A stretch of 64,000 nt of DNA from Lederbergia citrea (GCF_018343525.1 NZ_JAGYPH010000001.1:1121778-1185777); one strand, 5' to 3'; positions 46,264-54,893 are shown, numbered from the stretch's first letter. Notes: generated by a model from the letters alone, not told the origin. Program-made: numbers and translations.

Positions 46264-47559
46264 TTATGCAACTGTTTGATGCTCCTCAAATGTTGCCATA
46301 TGAGGGATGTCCTTTAACATCTTGTCTTCTTGAAACGTAAATTGTTTTTTACCTATTGAAAACAGAATTCGAATAAGCTTGTTACACAAGGCAATCAGAG
46401 ATTGCATTTTCTTTAAAGGATTGTGAGACCGTGTTGTGTAATAGATATGAAGAGCTTTAAAAGCTTTGTTCTTTGCCACCAGTATCATGGCTGCTCGGAA
46501 TAAGAGGGCCCTCAACTTCTTTCGTCCCCGTTTGGTAATCTTGGTCTGACCTTTGTGCTTTCCGGATGTGTTTTCTTTTAAACTTAAACCCGCTAATTTT
46601 ACGATTTGGCGTGGATGTTTATAGTCTCTGAGGTCGCCGACCTCTGCAAAAAAACCTGCTACTGTATCTCGACCGATCCCTGACACCTCTAGCATCTGTG
46701 TTACACCTGGGATATGTTCTAATAACTGATCTAATTGCTGATCTAATTCTTCGAATTTTAATTGAATAAATTCATACTTCTCTAGTAAAGCTCTCAACTC
46801 TAATTTCGCCATAGCTGACCCTTGTCGAATACCAATCGAACGATTGGCTGCTTCTTTAAGTGCTCGTATCTTCTTTAAGCCTATACTGCGTTTTACCACT
46901 TGTCTTAAGTAAAGTAAGAGCTCTTCATCCGTATACTTTACAAGTTCATGTGGCAAGGATTCTAACTTTAGAAAATGAATAGCTGCCTTGCCTTCCCAAC
47001 TTTTGAACACTGTCAAAAATTCAGGAAAGTAACGATCAAGCCAGTTATGAACTTGTCCCTGAACGATTTGTAAGTCAACATTGAGAAGATCGCGGAGTTT
47101 TTTTGCCACTCGGAGTTCTGCGTAAATCCCTTGTGGAATTGTTGGTTCGGCGTATCTTCCGTCTTTGACTAACTGTGCGATGACTTTTGCATCTTTCACG
47201 TCATTCTTTGTAGGTGAATTATCATCTAATTCTTTACTTCGTTTAACATGTAATGGATTAACAGATACGAACTTAATATTATTCTCTTTTAGAAGATGAG
47301 CTAGATTTAACCAGTAGTGACCGGTTGGCTCCATGCCTACAATTACTTGATTTAGCTTAAACCCTTTAACTAGTTGGTTAATCCAATCTAGAAACGAATG
47401 AAATCCTGCTTTCGTATTTTCAAAGAAACACGTTTTACCCAGTTCCAATCCTCTAAAATCTTGCGCTCTTGCAACATGATTGTGCTTGGCGATGTCTACT
47501 CCGACAATTAAGGTTTCAGAAGTAATTTGAGAGATTTTATGATTTTGGTTATAATTCAT
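46264..47559 (-). CDS. IS110-family transposase (DEDD recombinase)
   Basis: 431 residues. N-terminal RuvC-like DEDD domain: VGVDIAKHNHVA (first Asp), VIVGMEPTGHYW (Glu), and KNDVKDAKVIAQLV (Asp pair). C-terminal Transposase_20 domain with the serine region: LEVSGIGRDTVAGFFAEVGD and KLAGLSLKENTSGKHKGQ. Intact, no frameshift. It inserts DNA using a bridge RNA encoded in the element's non-coding end. Confidence 0.93.
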   Translation of the reverse strand: MNYNQNHKISQITSETLIVGVDIAKHNHVARAQDFRGLELGKTCFFENTKAGFHSFLDWINQLVKGFKLNQVIVGMEPTGHYWLNLAHLLKENNIKFVSVNPLHVKRSKELDDNSPTKNDVKDAKVIAQLVKDGRYAEPTIPQGIYAELRVAKKLRDLLNVDLQIVQGQVHNWLDRYFPEFLTVFKSWEGKAAIHFLKLESLPHELVKYTDEELLLYLRQVVKRSIGLKKIRALKEAANRSIGIRQGSAMAKLELRALLEKYEFIQLKFEELDQQLDQLLEHIPGVTQMLEVSGIGRDTVAGFFAEVGDLRDYKHPRQIVKLAGLSLKENTSGKHKGQTKITKRGRKKLRALLFRAAMILVAKNKAFKALHIYYTTRSHNPLKKMQSLIALCNKLIRILFSIGKKQFTFQEDKMLKDIPHMATFEEHQTVA

Positions 47560-47676
47560 TGTGAGGCCTCCAAATAGATGGTTTTGTCCTTTTTAGCTGG
47601 CCAGCTGAGGACACATTCATCTTATCAAGAGGCCTTTTTTCGTTCAAACCTCATTTTCAGTTATTACAGGAATGCT

Positions 47677-47720
47677 GCCCAGTTCGTATAATATTTTCAA
47701 CAAAAAGAGCGTTAGTTAGA
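47677..47720. repeat. Right half of the dispersed repeat interrupted by the IS110 element
   Basis: GCCCAGTTCGTATAATATTT followed by TCAACAAAAAGAGCGTTAGT corresponds to the second half of the copies at 18246 and 24880. Its first half (ACTAAACT) lies 1.68 kb away at 45993-46000. Confidence 0.6.
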
Positions 47721-47855
47721 TAAGAAGTTACACTTAAGATCATTTAATCAAAAATGTAGTATTTATATCTAATTTTTGCAGTATGTTTGACTTGATCTCA
47801 TCCATCCGACTTTTACTTGGCATTTATGCCTTTTGAATTTGTGATTGAGTAAATT

Positions 47856-48767
47856 CTAATTATCTAAGGAAATAAACGTTATACCTACAAGAATAAGAAA
47901 GGCTCCTATCCAGACCGATGGTGTTAGTTTCTCTCTGCCTTTCAAAAAAAATATAGACAATAAGATGGTAATTAAAGGTTCCACTGCTGCTATTACACTA
48001 ACATAACTCACTTGTATCAGTGATGCAGCTATGAAAAAAAAGACGGGACCAAAACTCAGGAATACACTTGCAAGTATAAAATTGATATTTATTATACGGT
48101 AATTCTCTAAAATGATTGTTTTTAACGAACCTTTAAAGCCTTGATATAAAACGATTACAATAAAAGCAATAAGCAAACCGATTAATGCACCATAGATTGG
48201 TTCACTGCTAATTAATAAGCCCTGTTTTCTTACACCTTGGCCAAGTCCGAAAATAAATGCTGCAATAACCCCCATTAAGTACCCCCTCCATTCGGACTTA
48301 TCGTATTTATCTTTATGTAAGGCAAGGCGAGATTGTCTGAAAGAAAATACACCTTGCATAAAAATGACAACGAATAAGATAAGGAGACCAATGATAGATA
48401 ACAAACTAAAATCTTCTTGTAAAATCAACAAAGCGTACAATACAGTAAATACTGGTGTAATGTTTTTAAGAGCAGATGCACGTGAGGGATGAATCGATTG
48501 AATAGCGGATAGTAATGCGTATCTTCCAATAATTGTACTAAAGATCCCTCCTACCATAAACCAAACCGTTGCTGTCCAATTGAATTGAAAAGTAAATCCG
48601 TTCAGCATAATAACTACGATGAAAATCAGACTATGTATAACGACATTGACAAAAATCGTAATGACAAATCCAATACTTTTCCCTTGCGATTGATCCATCC
48701 CTTTTTTGATGAAAATATTGAAAAATGCCGTTGTAACACCAGTCAAAAGAGCAAACAAAATTCCCAA
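47856..48767 (-). CDS. DMT-superfamily (EamA) transporter
   Basis: 303 residues with ten predicted membrane helices in two EamA halves (about 1-140 and 165-302). The paired signature is visible as IHPSRASALKNITPVFTVLY in the first half and VSYVSVIAAVEPLITILLSI in the second. Drug/metabolite exporter of unknown substrate. Starts 10 bp after AGGAGG. Confidence 0.85.
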   Translation of the reverse strand: MGILFALLTGVTTAFFNIFIKKGMDQSQGKSIGFVITIFVNVVIHSLIFIVVIMLNGFTFQFNWTATVWFMVGGIFSTIIGRYALLSAIQSIHPSRASALKNITPVFTVLYALLILQEDFSLLSIIGLLILFVVIFMQGVFSFRQSRLALHKDKYDKSEWRGYLMGVIAAFIFGLGQGVRKQGLLISSEPIYGALIGLLIAFIVIVLYQGFKGSLKTIILENYRIININFILASVFLSFGPVFFFIAASLIQVSYVSVIAAVEPLITILLSIFFLKGREKLTPSVWIGAFLILVGITFISLDN

Positions 48768-49170
48768 ATGATTCCTCCTTTCTTGTATTCCACAAGTAAC
48801 GAAGTATTCAAAATGTTACATTCATTCCAATCCCCAAAAAAGACGATTCATCAATATTAAGTGTATAATCATCTTTTGTTCCATTCTTCAACTACACAAC
48901 CAAGTTAGTAAAAAGACAACATATTGGCAATCTAATTATCTTACTAAAGCCCCCGATAGCGTTTAAGTGTAATATTTCACAATTATTTTAGTAGAAAAAA
49001 GCAACCTTCATATTGAAGAATCGCTTACCTATTTAAAAAGCACCTTCTTCTTTTAGTGTTCCGTTCGCCATCTGTAATAAAATTCCTTATTACACTATCC
49101 TGCTTACGTTAGTAAAAAAACGTCTCACTTATTGGACAACGTACCCGTTAATTGAACAATATACTGTCTT
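48768..49170. other. 400-bp gap, no gene
   Basis: AT-rich intergenic DNA with degenerate dispersed-repeat pieces (for example AAAAAGCAACCTTCATATTG near 48997 and a second near 49100). No promoter or hairpin convincing enough to list. Confidence 0.4.
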
Positions 49171-49545
49171 CTAAATAACAACCACATTAACTAAATCTCC
49201 ATCTTTTAAATTGAATTTATCACGAAGTTTTATATCCGTTGCGATTTCAATAATTGTTTTTGGATGATCCCCCATTCCCTTTGCATTACCATCAGTCCTC
49301 AAAATAAAGGATTTCCTACCAAAAATTTTACAAGGTAGTATACTTACAGATACCGTACCACCATATTCCTCTTTTTCTAATCGTATAGCATTGGAAGGAA
49401 GATTATAGGGTTCATCTAATTCTACATTTAACGTACCAGGAAACAAAATCATCCCAGTCTTTTCATAGTAAATACTTTGATATTTTTCAATCCAATATGA
49501 ATAGTTTCCTAAACCACTAACAACTTTTCCTGTAAGTTTAATCAA
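49171..49545 (-). CDS. DUF120 (CTP-dependent riboflavin kinase-like) protein
   Basis: 124 residues from the TTG at 49543-49545, which has TAAGGAG seven bases upstream; the longer frame overlaps the upstream gene and lacks an RBS. TGKVVSGLGNYSYWIEKYQS, FPGTLNVELDEPYN and the final DKFNLKDGDLVNVVVI match the DUF120/RibK beta-barrel, including the PGTLN substrate loop. Family members phosphorylate riboflavin with CTP, mainly in archaea; this copy follows an S51 peptidase gene by 19 bp, an operon whose purpose I cannot tell. Confidence 0.72.
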   Translation of the reverse strand: MIKLTGKVVSGLGNYSYWIEKYQSIYYEKTGMILFPGTLNVELDEPYNLPSNAIRLEKEEYGGTVSVSILPCKIFGRKSFILRTDGNAKGMGDHPKTIIEIATDIKLRDKFNLKDGDLVNVVVI

Positions 49546-49564
49546 GTTCCTCTCCTTATTACCT

Positions 49565-50314
49565 TTACTCAAGTGAAAATGAGTCTCCTGGTTCATATAC
49601 TTTCACTTTAAATTCAAGGGTCTTATATCTACTTATAAAATAAACTCTCCCTCTACCGTGAACTTTTATATCTTTTTCATTTATAATTTCTAAACAAATT
49701 GGTTCATCTATTCCTAAACCTTGCTTTTCATTAGTTTGTTCTAATGCTTCAATTAATCGTGGGAAACCACCATATTCACTAAAGTGTGGTTCCACTATAC
49801 AATTTCGAAGTACCCCGATCCCTTTATCTATTAATAATTCTTCATTATTAAAATGGCTTCTTACCACAAATTCATTGGATTGTTTTGAAACCTTACTTCC
49901 CCAAATAGTACACGGGTTAGTGGAAATGAGTGCCCCAGCTGAAACACCAGCAAAAACTTTTCCTCTGAGATAAAATTCTCTAATGAATTTTGCTACTGAC
50001 GAATTAACATAAACTTTTTGATACGCTCTTGTATCTCCACCGCATATTAGCAATCCAGAACATTCATTTATTCGTTCCATTTTTTCTTTCTCTATTTTCA
50101 TTTTCTTATTCGGTATAATTGATATTACTTCTTTTACACCTAAACTTTCCCAACGGTCTTTATACACTCTTTTAAAATAGGAATTCCACTGGTCTCCACC
50201 TAATCCTAAAACAGCAATTTTTGCATTGTCACCACCTGCTGCTTCGATAAATGGAATTGATGTCAAATTAAAATTATCACCAATATCTCCATATAAAAAA
50301 ATAGTTCTATTAAT
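49565..50314 (-). CDS. Peptidase S51 (dipeptidase E/cyanophycinase-like), probable ATT start
   Basis: About 249 residues when read from an ATT at 50312-50314 behind GGAAGGTGA; the longest ATG/GTG/TTG frame starts at 50266 and would drop the conserved FLYGDIGDNFN strand. Catalytic Ser in FAGVSAGALI; CGGDTRAYQKVY and RNCIVEPHFSEYGGFPRL (His) are the other S51 landmarks. ATT initiation is rare (infC-like) and could instead mark a lost ATG. First gene of a pair with the DUF120 protein. Confidence 0.75.
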   Translation of the reverse strand: MNRTIFLYGDIGDNFNLTSIPFIEAAGGDNAKIAVLGLGGDQWNSYFKRVYKDRWESLGVKEVISIIPNKKMKIEKEKMERINECSGLLICGGDTRAYQKVYVNSSVAKFIREFYLRGKVFAGVSAGALISTNPCTIWGSKVSKQSNEFVVRSHFNNEELLIDKGIGVLRNCIVEPHFSEYGGFPRLIEALEQTNEKQGLGIDEPICLEIINEKDIKVHGRGRVYFISRYKTLEFKVKVYEPGDSFSLE

Positions 50315-50414
50315 ATAAAATCACCTTCCTTTCAAGGGTATTACTGGATAAACAATTCTTCAATACTTCTTCAAATACCTTCTTCACATACCTTCTTATT
50401 TTCAAATAATATCT

Positions 50415-50490
50415 TTTAAACTAAACTGCCTTTAGTAAAAAAAAGCGTCACCTCTAATTGTAAAAACGCAACCGTTAGCTCAGTGGTTTA
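50415..50490. repeat. Dispersed intergenic repeat copy
   Basis: AACTAAACTGCCTTTAGTAA followed by AAAAAAGCGTCACCTCTAAT and AAAACGCAACCGTTAGCTCA. A hairpin AAAGCGT/ACGCAACC may form in the latter part. Confidence 0.55.
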
Positions 50491-50566
50491 ATCAATTTTT
50501 TCTCAAAAAGGGGTCAGTTGAAGAACGACCTGTTTCATTTTTTGTAGATTCTTATATTTTATATTT

Positions 50567-51214
50567 TTATGCATTTCTAAGGCTTTGGATTGTTCTCTTT
50601 TTATCTTTTGAATGGAAGATCGTAGTACCGGAAACTAATATATCGATATTATTTTCTCGACAAATTTTCGCAGTATCTTCGTTAATTCCCCATCGACTTC
50701 AAACAGTAAATTAGTTAATCCGTGAAATTCCCTGTAACTATTCGCTTTAATTATTTTAGCTACTACACTATCAATAAATTTCTGACCCCCCGAATCCAGG
50801 TTTTATAGTCATAAATAGCAATAAATCGATTTGATGTAAATAGGGCAGTACTACATCTAAATCGGTTTCTGGATTTAAGGCTATTCCTGCCTTAACACCA
50901 TTAGTCTTTATTAATTCCAAACAATATTCTAACTGATTGGTAGACTCCGGATGGATGGTTACATAATCTGCTCCTAATTCGATAAAAGTTTTTATAAAAT
51001 TTTCTGGTTTGTAAATCAAAAGATGTACATCTTTGGGTAAATCAGAGTAATTATTTATAGCCCCCATAACAGGTACACCAAAACTAATGTTTGGTACAAA
51101 CTGTCCGTCCATTATATCGATATGTATTAGGTCAGCCCCAGCATTTTTTACCTCTTCTAATTCACGACTTAGTTGCCCAAAATCGGCTGCTAAAACGGAT
51201 GGTGCTATCATCAT
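50567..51214 (-). pseudogene. rpe: Ribulose-phosphate 3-epimerase with two frameshifts
   Basis: The restored frame is 216 codons, the normal Rpe length. Intact parts: MIAPSVLAADFGQLSRELEE, GADLIHIDIMDGQFVPNISF (metal His/Asp), DVHLLI, MTIKPGFGG, then in other frames FEVDGG and NIDILVSGTTIFHSKD. One extra G near 50785 (six-G run) and one missing G near 50687 break the frame. Both lesions are in G runs, so sequencing error is a real alternative. Possible pentose-metabolism cargo. Confidence 0.85.
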
Positions 51215-51306
51215 AACATCATCACTCCTAACAGTTATTATGATAATTTTTCATCTTCCATCAATTAATCTTCTTTCATAATATGGACTTCAGTTTTAAT
51301 ACTTGC

Positions 51307-51876
51307 TCACATATTATCCAATGCTATACGCAAGGGAGATCTATACGGACGATAATTTTTTGTTCTATTGAAGGGACAACTCTTTACATTACTGATGTTT
51401 TTTACGATATTTTTCATGTTGCCAATTCGGTTTTTAAATAAATAAAATTTTATTCCTTCACTATAGCTTTTTGGAATCATAACAATATAAATTGGTATGT
51501 TGTCATCGGGATATATTTGTTTAAATTTCTTAGGATTTTGAACTACTTCCAACCATTTAATAAAACGTTCGATTAATAAATGTGAAATAATTCTGTTTAG
51601 AATGTAACTTATGCTGGCAATATTACATTCCATGAAATCAAATGCATAATTTCTCCCAACGGGGTTTAATATTTCTTCTACATGTGTCATAAAGGATCCA
51701 CGAAGAAAGATACTAAATTGTTCCTTCATTCTTACAAAGTTAATATTATTTGAGATTTTATTTTTATTTTCGATTTCCCAAAAGTTATCAATACCTTCAC
51801 ATTCCATTTTCCATAAGATAAAAGCTAAAGCATGTGGACATACATCCCCATTTTGCCTTTCTTTATTAAAGATTTT
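51307..51876 (-). pseudogene. Tn7-like element accessory protein, C-terminal part
   Basis: Open from about 51874 (FNKERQNGDVCPHALAFILW) to 51307, 189 codons, with the first ATG at 51807 only internal. The 5' end meets the truncated tnsB directly, so a deletion has fused the two. I do not recognise the family with certainty; place and the duplicated copy at the left end suggest a TniQ/TnsD- or TnsE-like component. Confidence 0.5.
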
Positions 51877-52157
51877 TACACATAAGCTGTGATCTTATAT
51901 CCTCTTATTTGATCAAAATCATCCTTTTCTAAGCACCGACGAACGAATCTATAGATTTCACTTCTATACAGCCTAGTTTTTTGTTCTATTACCGAAATTT
52001 TTGTATTGGTATTCATAAATAAATCGATAGCTAATTTTCTGGATAAGAAAATATTTTTTTCTTCATCATCCAGCCTTTCAACTATTACTTGGGGCCAATT
52101 TACTACGTCCAAATAACGCTCCTCAATTTCTAAACCTTCAAAAAATTTTCTATACAT
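51876..52157 (-). pseudogene. tnsB: TnsB-like transposase, N-terminal 93 residues only
   Basis: Starts MYRKFFEGLEIEERYLDVVN and carries the HTH-like segment ISVIEQKTRLYRSEIYRFVR. This resembles the N-terminal DNA-binding region of Tn7-like TnsB. It overlaps the end of tnsA by 8 bp and stops at 51876; the DDE catalytic core is gone. Assignment rests largely on order after tnsA. Confidence 0.6.
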
Positions 52158-52798
52158 CTATCCACACCTCTGTATTTTTTCCATAATGTTTTAGAGATAT
52201 GTCAGAATAAACTTCACCTTGGAGTATCATTTTACCTAGGGATAATAATAATCTATTCTGTGGTATATTAGTTATTTTAATAAGGGAACTTATTAGCATT
52301 TTTTTAGGATATTGCTGCCTGAGTATTTTCAAAATTTGATACCTATCAATCTCGATATGTTGTTTTTGTTGTTTGTTTCCCTTTATTAGTAATTTTAAAT
52401 TGGAAAGCAACAATTTATTTGCTCGAATATGTTTCCTGTTCTTACTTGGTGTTGGAATCCATGTTCATTACACCATTTTTTTTGACCGCAATCTGGCTTT
52501 TTACTTTTTCTCTGGAAAGATCTAAAGAATATTTAATTTCTATAAACTCTTCAGTACCGTTATCATATTTTACCCACATATCAATTATAGATGTTTATAA
52601 TTTGCCATTTATAAACGAATTCATTAGTAAGGCTTGCTCACAAAACTCTACAACTTTAGGATTCGATTCAACCAGTAACCAATGCTCATACTCTAAATCA
52701 CTAAAAAAATAGACATCACGTTTTAACTTGGAGCTATATGACAGCCATCTATTATTTCCGAACTTTTTACTTCCATCGGTAATTAATGGTTTGTACAT
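52150..52798 (-). pseudogene. tnsA: TnsA-like endonuclease, one stop and two frameshifts
   Basis: Frame 1 (52798 to about 52450): RWLSYSSKLKRDVYFFSDLE, LVESNPKVVEFCEQALLM, an in-frame TAA near 52590, then SIIDMWVKYDNGTEEFIEIK, the Asp ... Glu-x-Lys nuclease core of TnsA. Shifts then give KWCNEHGFQHQVRTGN and, from 52413, LLLSNLKLLIKGNKQQKQHI to VWIDV, the C-terminal winged-helix region. The restored length is about 216 residues. Its start is 50 bp from the first end repeat, as in Tn7. Confidence 0.78.
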
Positions 52799-52847
52799 GT
52801 ATAACTCCTTTCTTTGGTTGAAATTTGAATAATCAGAAATTTGATGA

Positions 52848-52994
52848 GTTTAGACTTTCTTGTCTCAAATATAAGTAGTTTAGACTTTCTTGTCCATTAT
52901 TAAAGACAAGAAAGTCTAAACTAAAAAGTCGTATGTCCTGGTAAATCAATATGGAATAATATAAAATCAGTTTAGACTTTCATGTCCTTTTACA
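52848..52994 (-). repeat. Tn7-like right end with four TnsB-type sites
   Basis: GTTTAGACTTTCTTGTC at 52848-52864 and 52878-52894, GTTTAGACTTTCATGTC at 52970-52986, and one inverted copy GACAAGAAAGTCTAAACT at 52905-52922. CTTTTACA closes the end at 52994. The second and third copies form a perfect 17-bp palindrome with a 10-bp spacer. Confidence 0.75.
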
Positions 52995-53017
52995 CCTACA
53001 TAAAAACTTAGTGTTTC

Positions 53018-53128
53018 TACATGATTATTCTTCTTTAGGCATATTTAACTTGTTAATAGCGTTTTTCAGATCTTCGTTTCTCAAATATGTTTTTAAAAAA
53101 AGGATTTTAATAACTTGACTAGAAGTTT
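53018..53128 (-). pseudogene. C-terminal gene fragment at the transposon flank
   Basis: About 34 open codons (FLKTYLRNEDLKNAINKLNM, PKEE, stop) without a start, between the right end and the ArdC-type gene. May be the 3' end of a conjugative-element gene cut by rearrangement. Confidence 0.3.
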
Positions 53129-53150
53129 AGCTACGATGATTTTTTTACTT

Positions 53151-54893
53151 TCAAGGTTCTAATTCTTGAACTTCTTTTCTTTGATTACCTTTAAATAAAA
53201 TCTTTAACTTTTTTTCATTTGTTAATTTACTTATTACCTCTTTATTAAGAACTTCTAAGAGTCTAGGATCTAGATTATTTTCCTGTCCTACCTGATGATG
53301 AGGATTTACATAAAGTCCATCACCAATATCTAATCTATCCATATTGACAATAAAGACCTTTTTTTCTTCATTATGCAAAGCTTTAGGGAACAATAGGTGA
53401 TAACGAGTCTTAAAATAACCTACCTCTCCTTGATATTTTTCTTCTAACTTTTCCATCTTTAAATTCCCTTCAACAAAAGGCATAATCATATTGGGTTTCA
53501 ATTCATGTACAGCTTCGGAGTACTGTATCAAGATGCTAGGACGTTCTAATAATTTCGTATCAACGGCTGCATACCGCTCTTTGAATTGCTGATTGAATTC
53601 ACTTAGGTAATTTGCTCTGCTCAGTTCGTCCTCTATATCTATCCCTTTTTCTTCTACGAAATCCTTTAATTCATTCATCGAAACATAGCATTCTTCCGAA
53701 ATTGATAAATGCCCATATTTAATCAAAAGAATATCTGCCTCGTTATTCTCCACCTCTCTTTCATGCATTTTTTTATTGTAGATAAACTTTTCATAAGCTT
53801 CTTCATCAACAGATTTTAAGTAAGTCAAAAACCTTTCATTTTCCCACTCAACTCCATTTGAGGTCATATCATAATTCTCTTGAATTATCAGTGCTTCCTC
53901 AAAGGGATCTTCTTTTTTGTGATCATGTGCCTTCTCTTTGTCCCATTGCTTCGCCAATTCCTCTTCAATGACAGAAATAAAATCATGGGCTGTTTGCCGC
54001 ACTTCTTTTAATAACCTTTCTTGTTCTTTCAGTTCCTTTCCCGATGTCCAATGATGTAAATACGGCAACGAATATTCACTCGTATCCAGTCCAAAATAAC
54101 TGGACACCGTATAAGCAACCATTTCTGCCTGGAATTCCTTTTCTTGGGAGGAATATTGATTGTGTGTTTCCTCTGTGTGCAGCACGGCATGTGCTAGCTC
54201 ATGAGCAAGTGTTTTCACATTCTGTAGTTTACTGTTTCGGGGATTTAATGCAACTTCTTTCTGTAACGTATAACTAACACCTTTAGCAGCCCCCAGTTCC
54301 CTATGCGGTTCCACAATTTTGATTCCGTGCTTTTCAGCCATTTTTTCAAGTGCTTGATAAATCGGACCATAGTTTTCAACAGAATCCTCCAGCCAACGGT
54401 TAGGAAAAATATCAGGTAAATCCTTTGAGGTCGCATTAGTCTGAGACACATCGAATACATGTCCAATATCAAAGGAAGTGCGTGTATATGTAGGTATTTC
54501 TTTTTTTTCGATTTTCTCTTTTTCCTCTCTGGTTGCAAATTTAAGCTTTACCTCTTTATCACTCCGTTCAAAATATGTCGTCCTTTTAGGCACTAGCACC
54601 TTGATCCCTTTCTCACCTTTTTTCACAGAAAATCCTTTGTCTTTCCAAAATTTATAACTGCCTACCGCTTGAGCTCCCATAAACTGGCTTTCAATTAATG
54701 TACAGTTATTGGATGAATAATTATGGAACTTAGCCATAAAACTCAAGTATTCTTTGATGCTTTCAGGGCTTTGAAAATATTCCATAATTCTTTTTTCCAT
54801 ATTGCTAGTTAAATTCTCAATTTCTTTCAGTTTATCTTCCCATGTTTTGCGCTTGTAGTTACTCCTTTTCGTTTTTGTCATTTTAATTTCCAC
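53151..54893 (-). CDS. ArdC N-terminal-domain/ImmA-IrrE-type metallopeptidase protein
   Basis: 580 residues; translation probably begins at MTKTKRSNYKRKTWEDKLKE (M5), behind GGAAGGAGTGG. Residues 15-120 match the ArdC single-strand-DNA-binding domain (YSSNNCTLIESQFMGAQAVG, KKGEKGIKVLVP). Residues 180-290 form the zinc-peptidase domain with TLAHELAHAVLH and the downstream Glu in EKEFQAEMVAYTV. The rest looks like large polyvalent-protein domains of conjugative elements. Likely anti-restriction or protection of incoming single-stranded DNA during transfer. Confidence 0.8.
   Translation of the reverse strand: MEIKMTKTKRSNYKRKTWEDKLKEIENLTSNMEKRIMEYFQSPESIKEYLSFMAKFHNYSSNNCTLIESQFMGAQAVGSYKFWKDKGFSVKKGEKGIKVLVPKRTTYFERSDKEVKLKFATREEKEKIEKKEIPTYTRTSFDIGHVFDVSQTNATSKDLPDIFPNRWLEDSVENYGPIYQALEKMAEKHGIKIVEPHRELGAAKGVSYTLQKEVALNPRNSKLQNVKTLAHELAHAVLHTEETHNQYSSQEKEFQAEMVAYTVSSYFGLDTSEYSLPYLHHWTSGKELKEQERLLKEVRQTAHDFISVIEEELAKQWDKEKAHDHKKEDPFEEALIIQENYDMTSNGVEWENERFLTYLKSVDEEAYEKFIYNKKMHEREVENNEADILLIKYGHLSISEECYVSMNELKDFVEEKGIDIEDELSRANYLSEFNQQFKERYAAVDTKLLERPSILIQYSEAVHELKPNMIMPFVEGNLKMEKLEEKYQGEVGYFKTRYHLLFPKALHNEEKKVFIVNMDRLDIGDGLYVNPHHQVGQENNLDPRLLEVLNKEVISKLTNEKKLKILFKGNQRKEVQELEP

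Larger units (their letters stand above)
46001..47676 (-). mobile_element. IS110-family insertion sequence, about 1.68 kb
   Basis: The left flank ends ACTAAACT and the right flank begins GCCCAGTTCGTATAAT; joined, they rebuild the dispersed-repeat core (consensus ACTAAACTGCCCCGTTAGTATAAT). CT is present at both junctions (45999-46000 and 47675-47676), the kind of dinucleotide core used by IS110 recombinases such as that of IS621. No terminal inverted repeats, as usual for the family. ATTACAGGAAT occurs just inside each end (46006-46016 and 47663-47673). Boundaries are inferred from these features. Confidence 0.72.
44446..52994. mobile_element. Decayed Tn7-like transposon (left end 44446, right end 52994)
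   Basis: Left end TGTTCAAA then GACATGAAAGTCTAAACT; right end (complement) TGTAAAAG then GACATGAAAGTCTAAACT. Both have TGT + 5 bp + binding repeat, as in Tn7 (TGTGGGCG then GACAATAAAGTC...). Three repeats at the left end and four at the right, the numbers known for TnsB sites in Tn7. tnsA then tnsB start beside the right end and read leftward, as in Tn7. The 5-bp flanks (CTTTT and CCTAC) do not match, and a gene fragment occurs near both ends, so the present structure may be a recombinant of two copies. Confidence 0.72.

Noticed and set aside
47597..47608. AGCTGGCCAGCT palindrome upstream of the IS110 transposase as an operator
   Set aside because: It lies within the short non-coding end of the element, where structure for the recombinase or RNA promoter is equally likely; a single short palindrome is not enough.
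52878..52922. Perfect 17-bp palindrome as a transcription terminator
   Set aside because: No T tract follows on either strand, and the arms are two copies of the TnsB-type repeat in opposite orientation.
54044..54277. Plus-strand ORF inside the ArdC-type gene, and similar ORFs opposite mobL and virB4
   Set aside because: They are antisense shadows of long genes with clear motifs.
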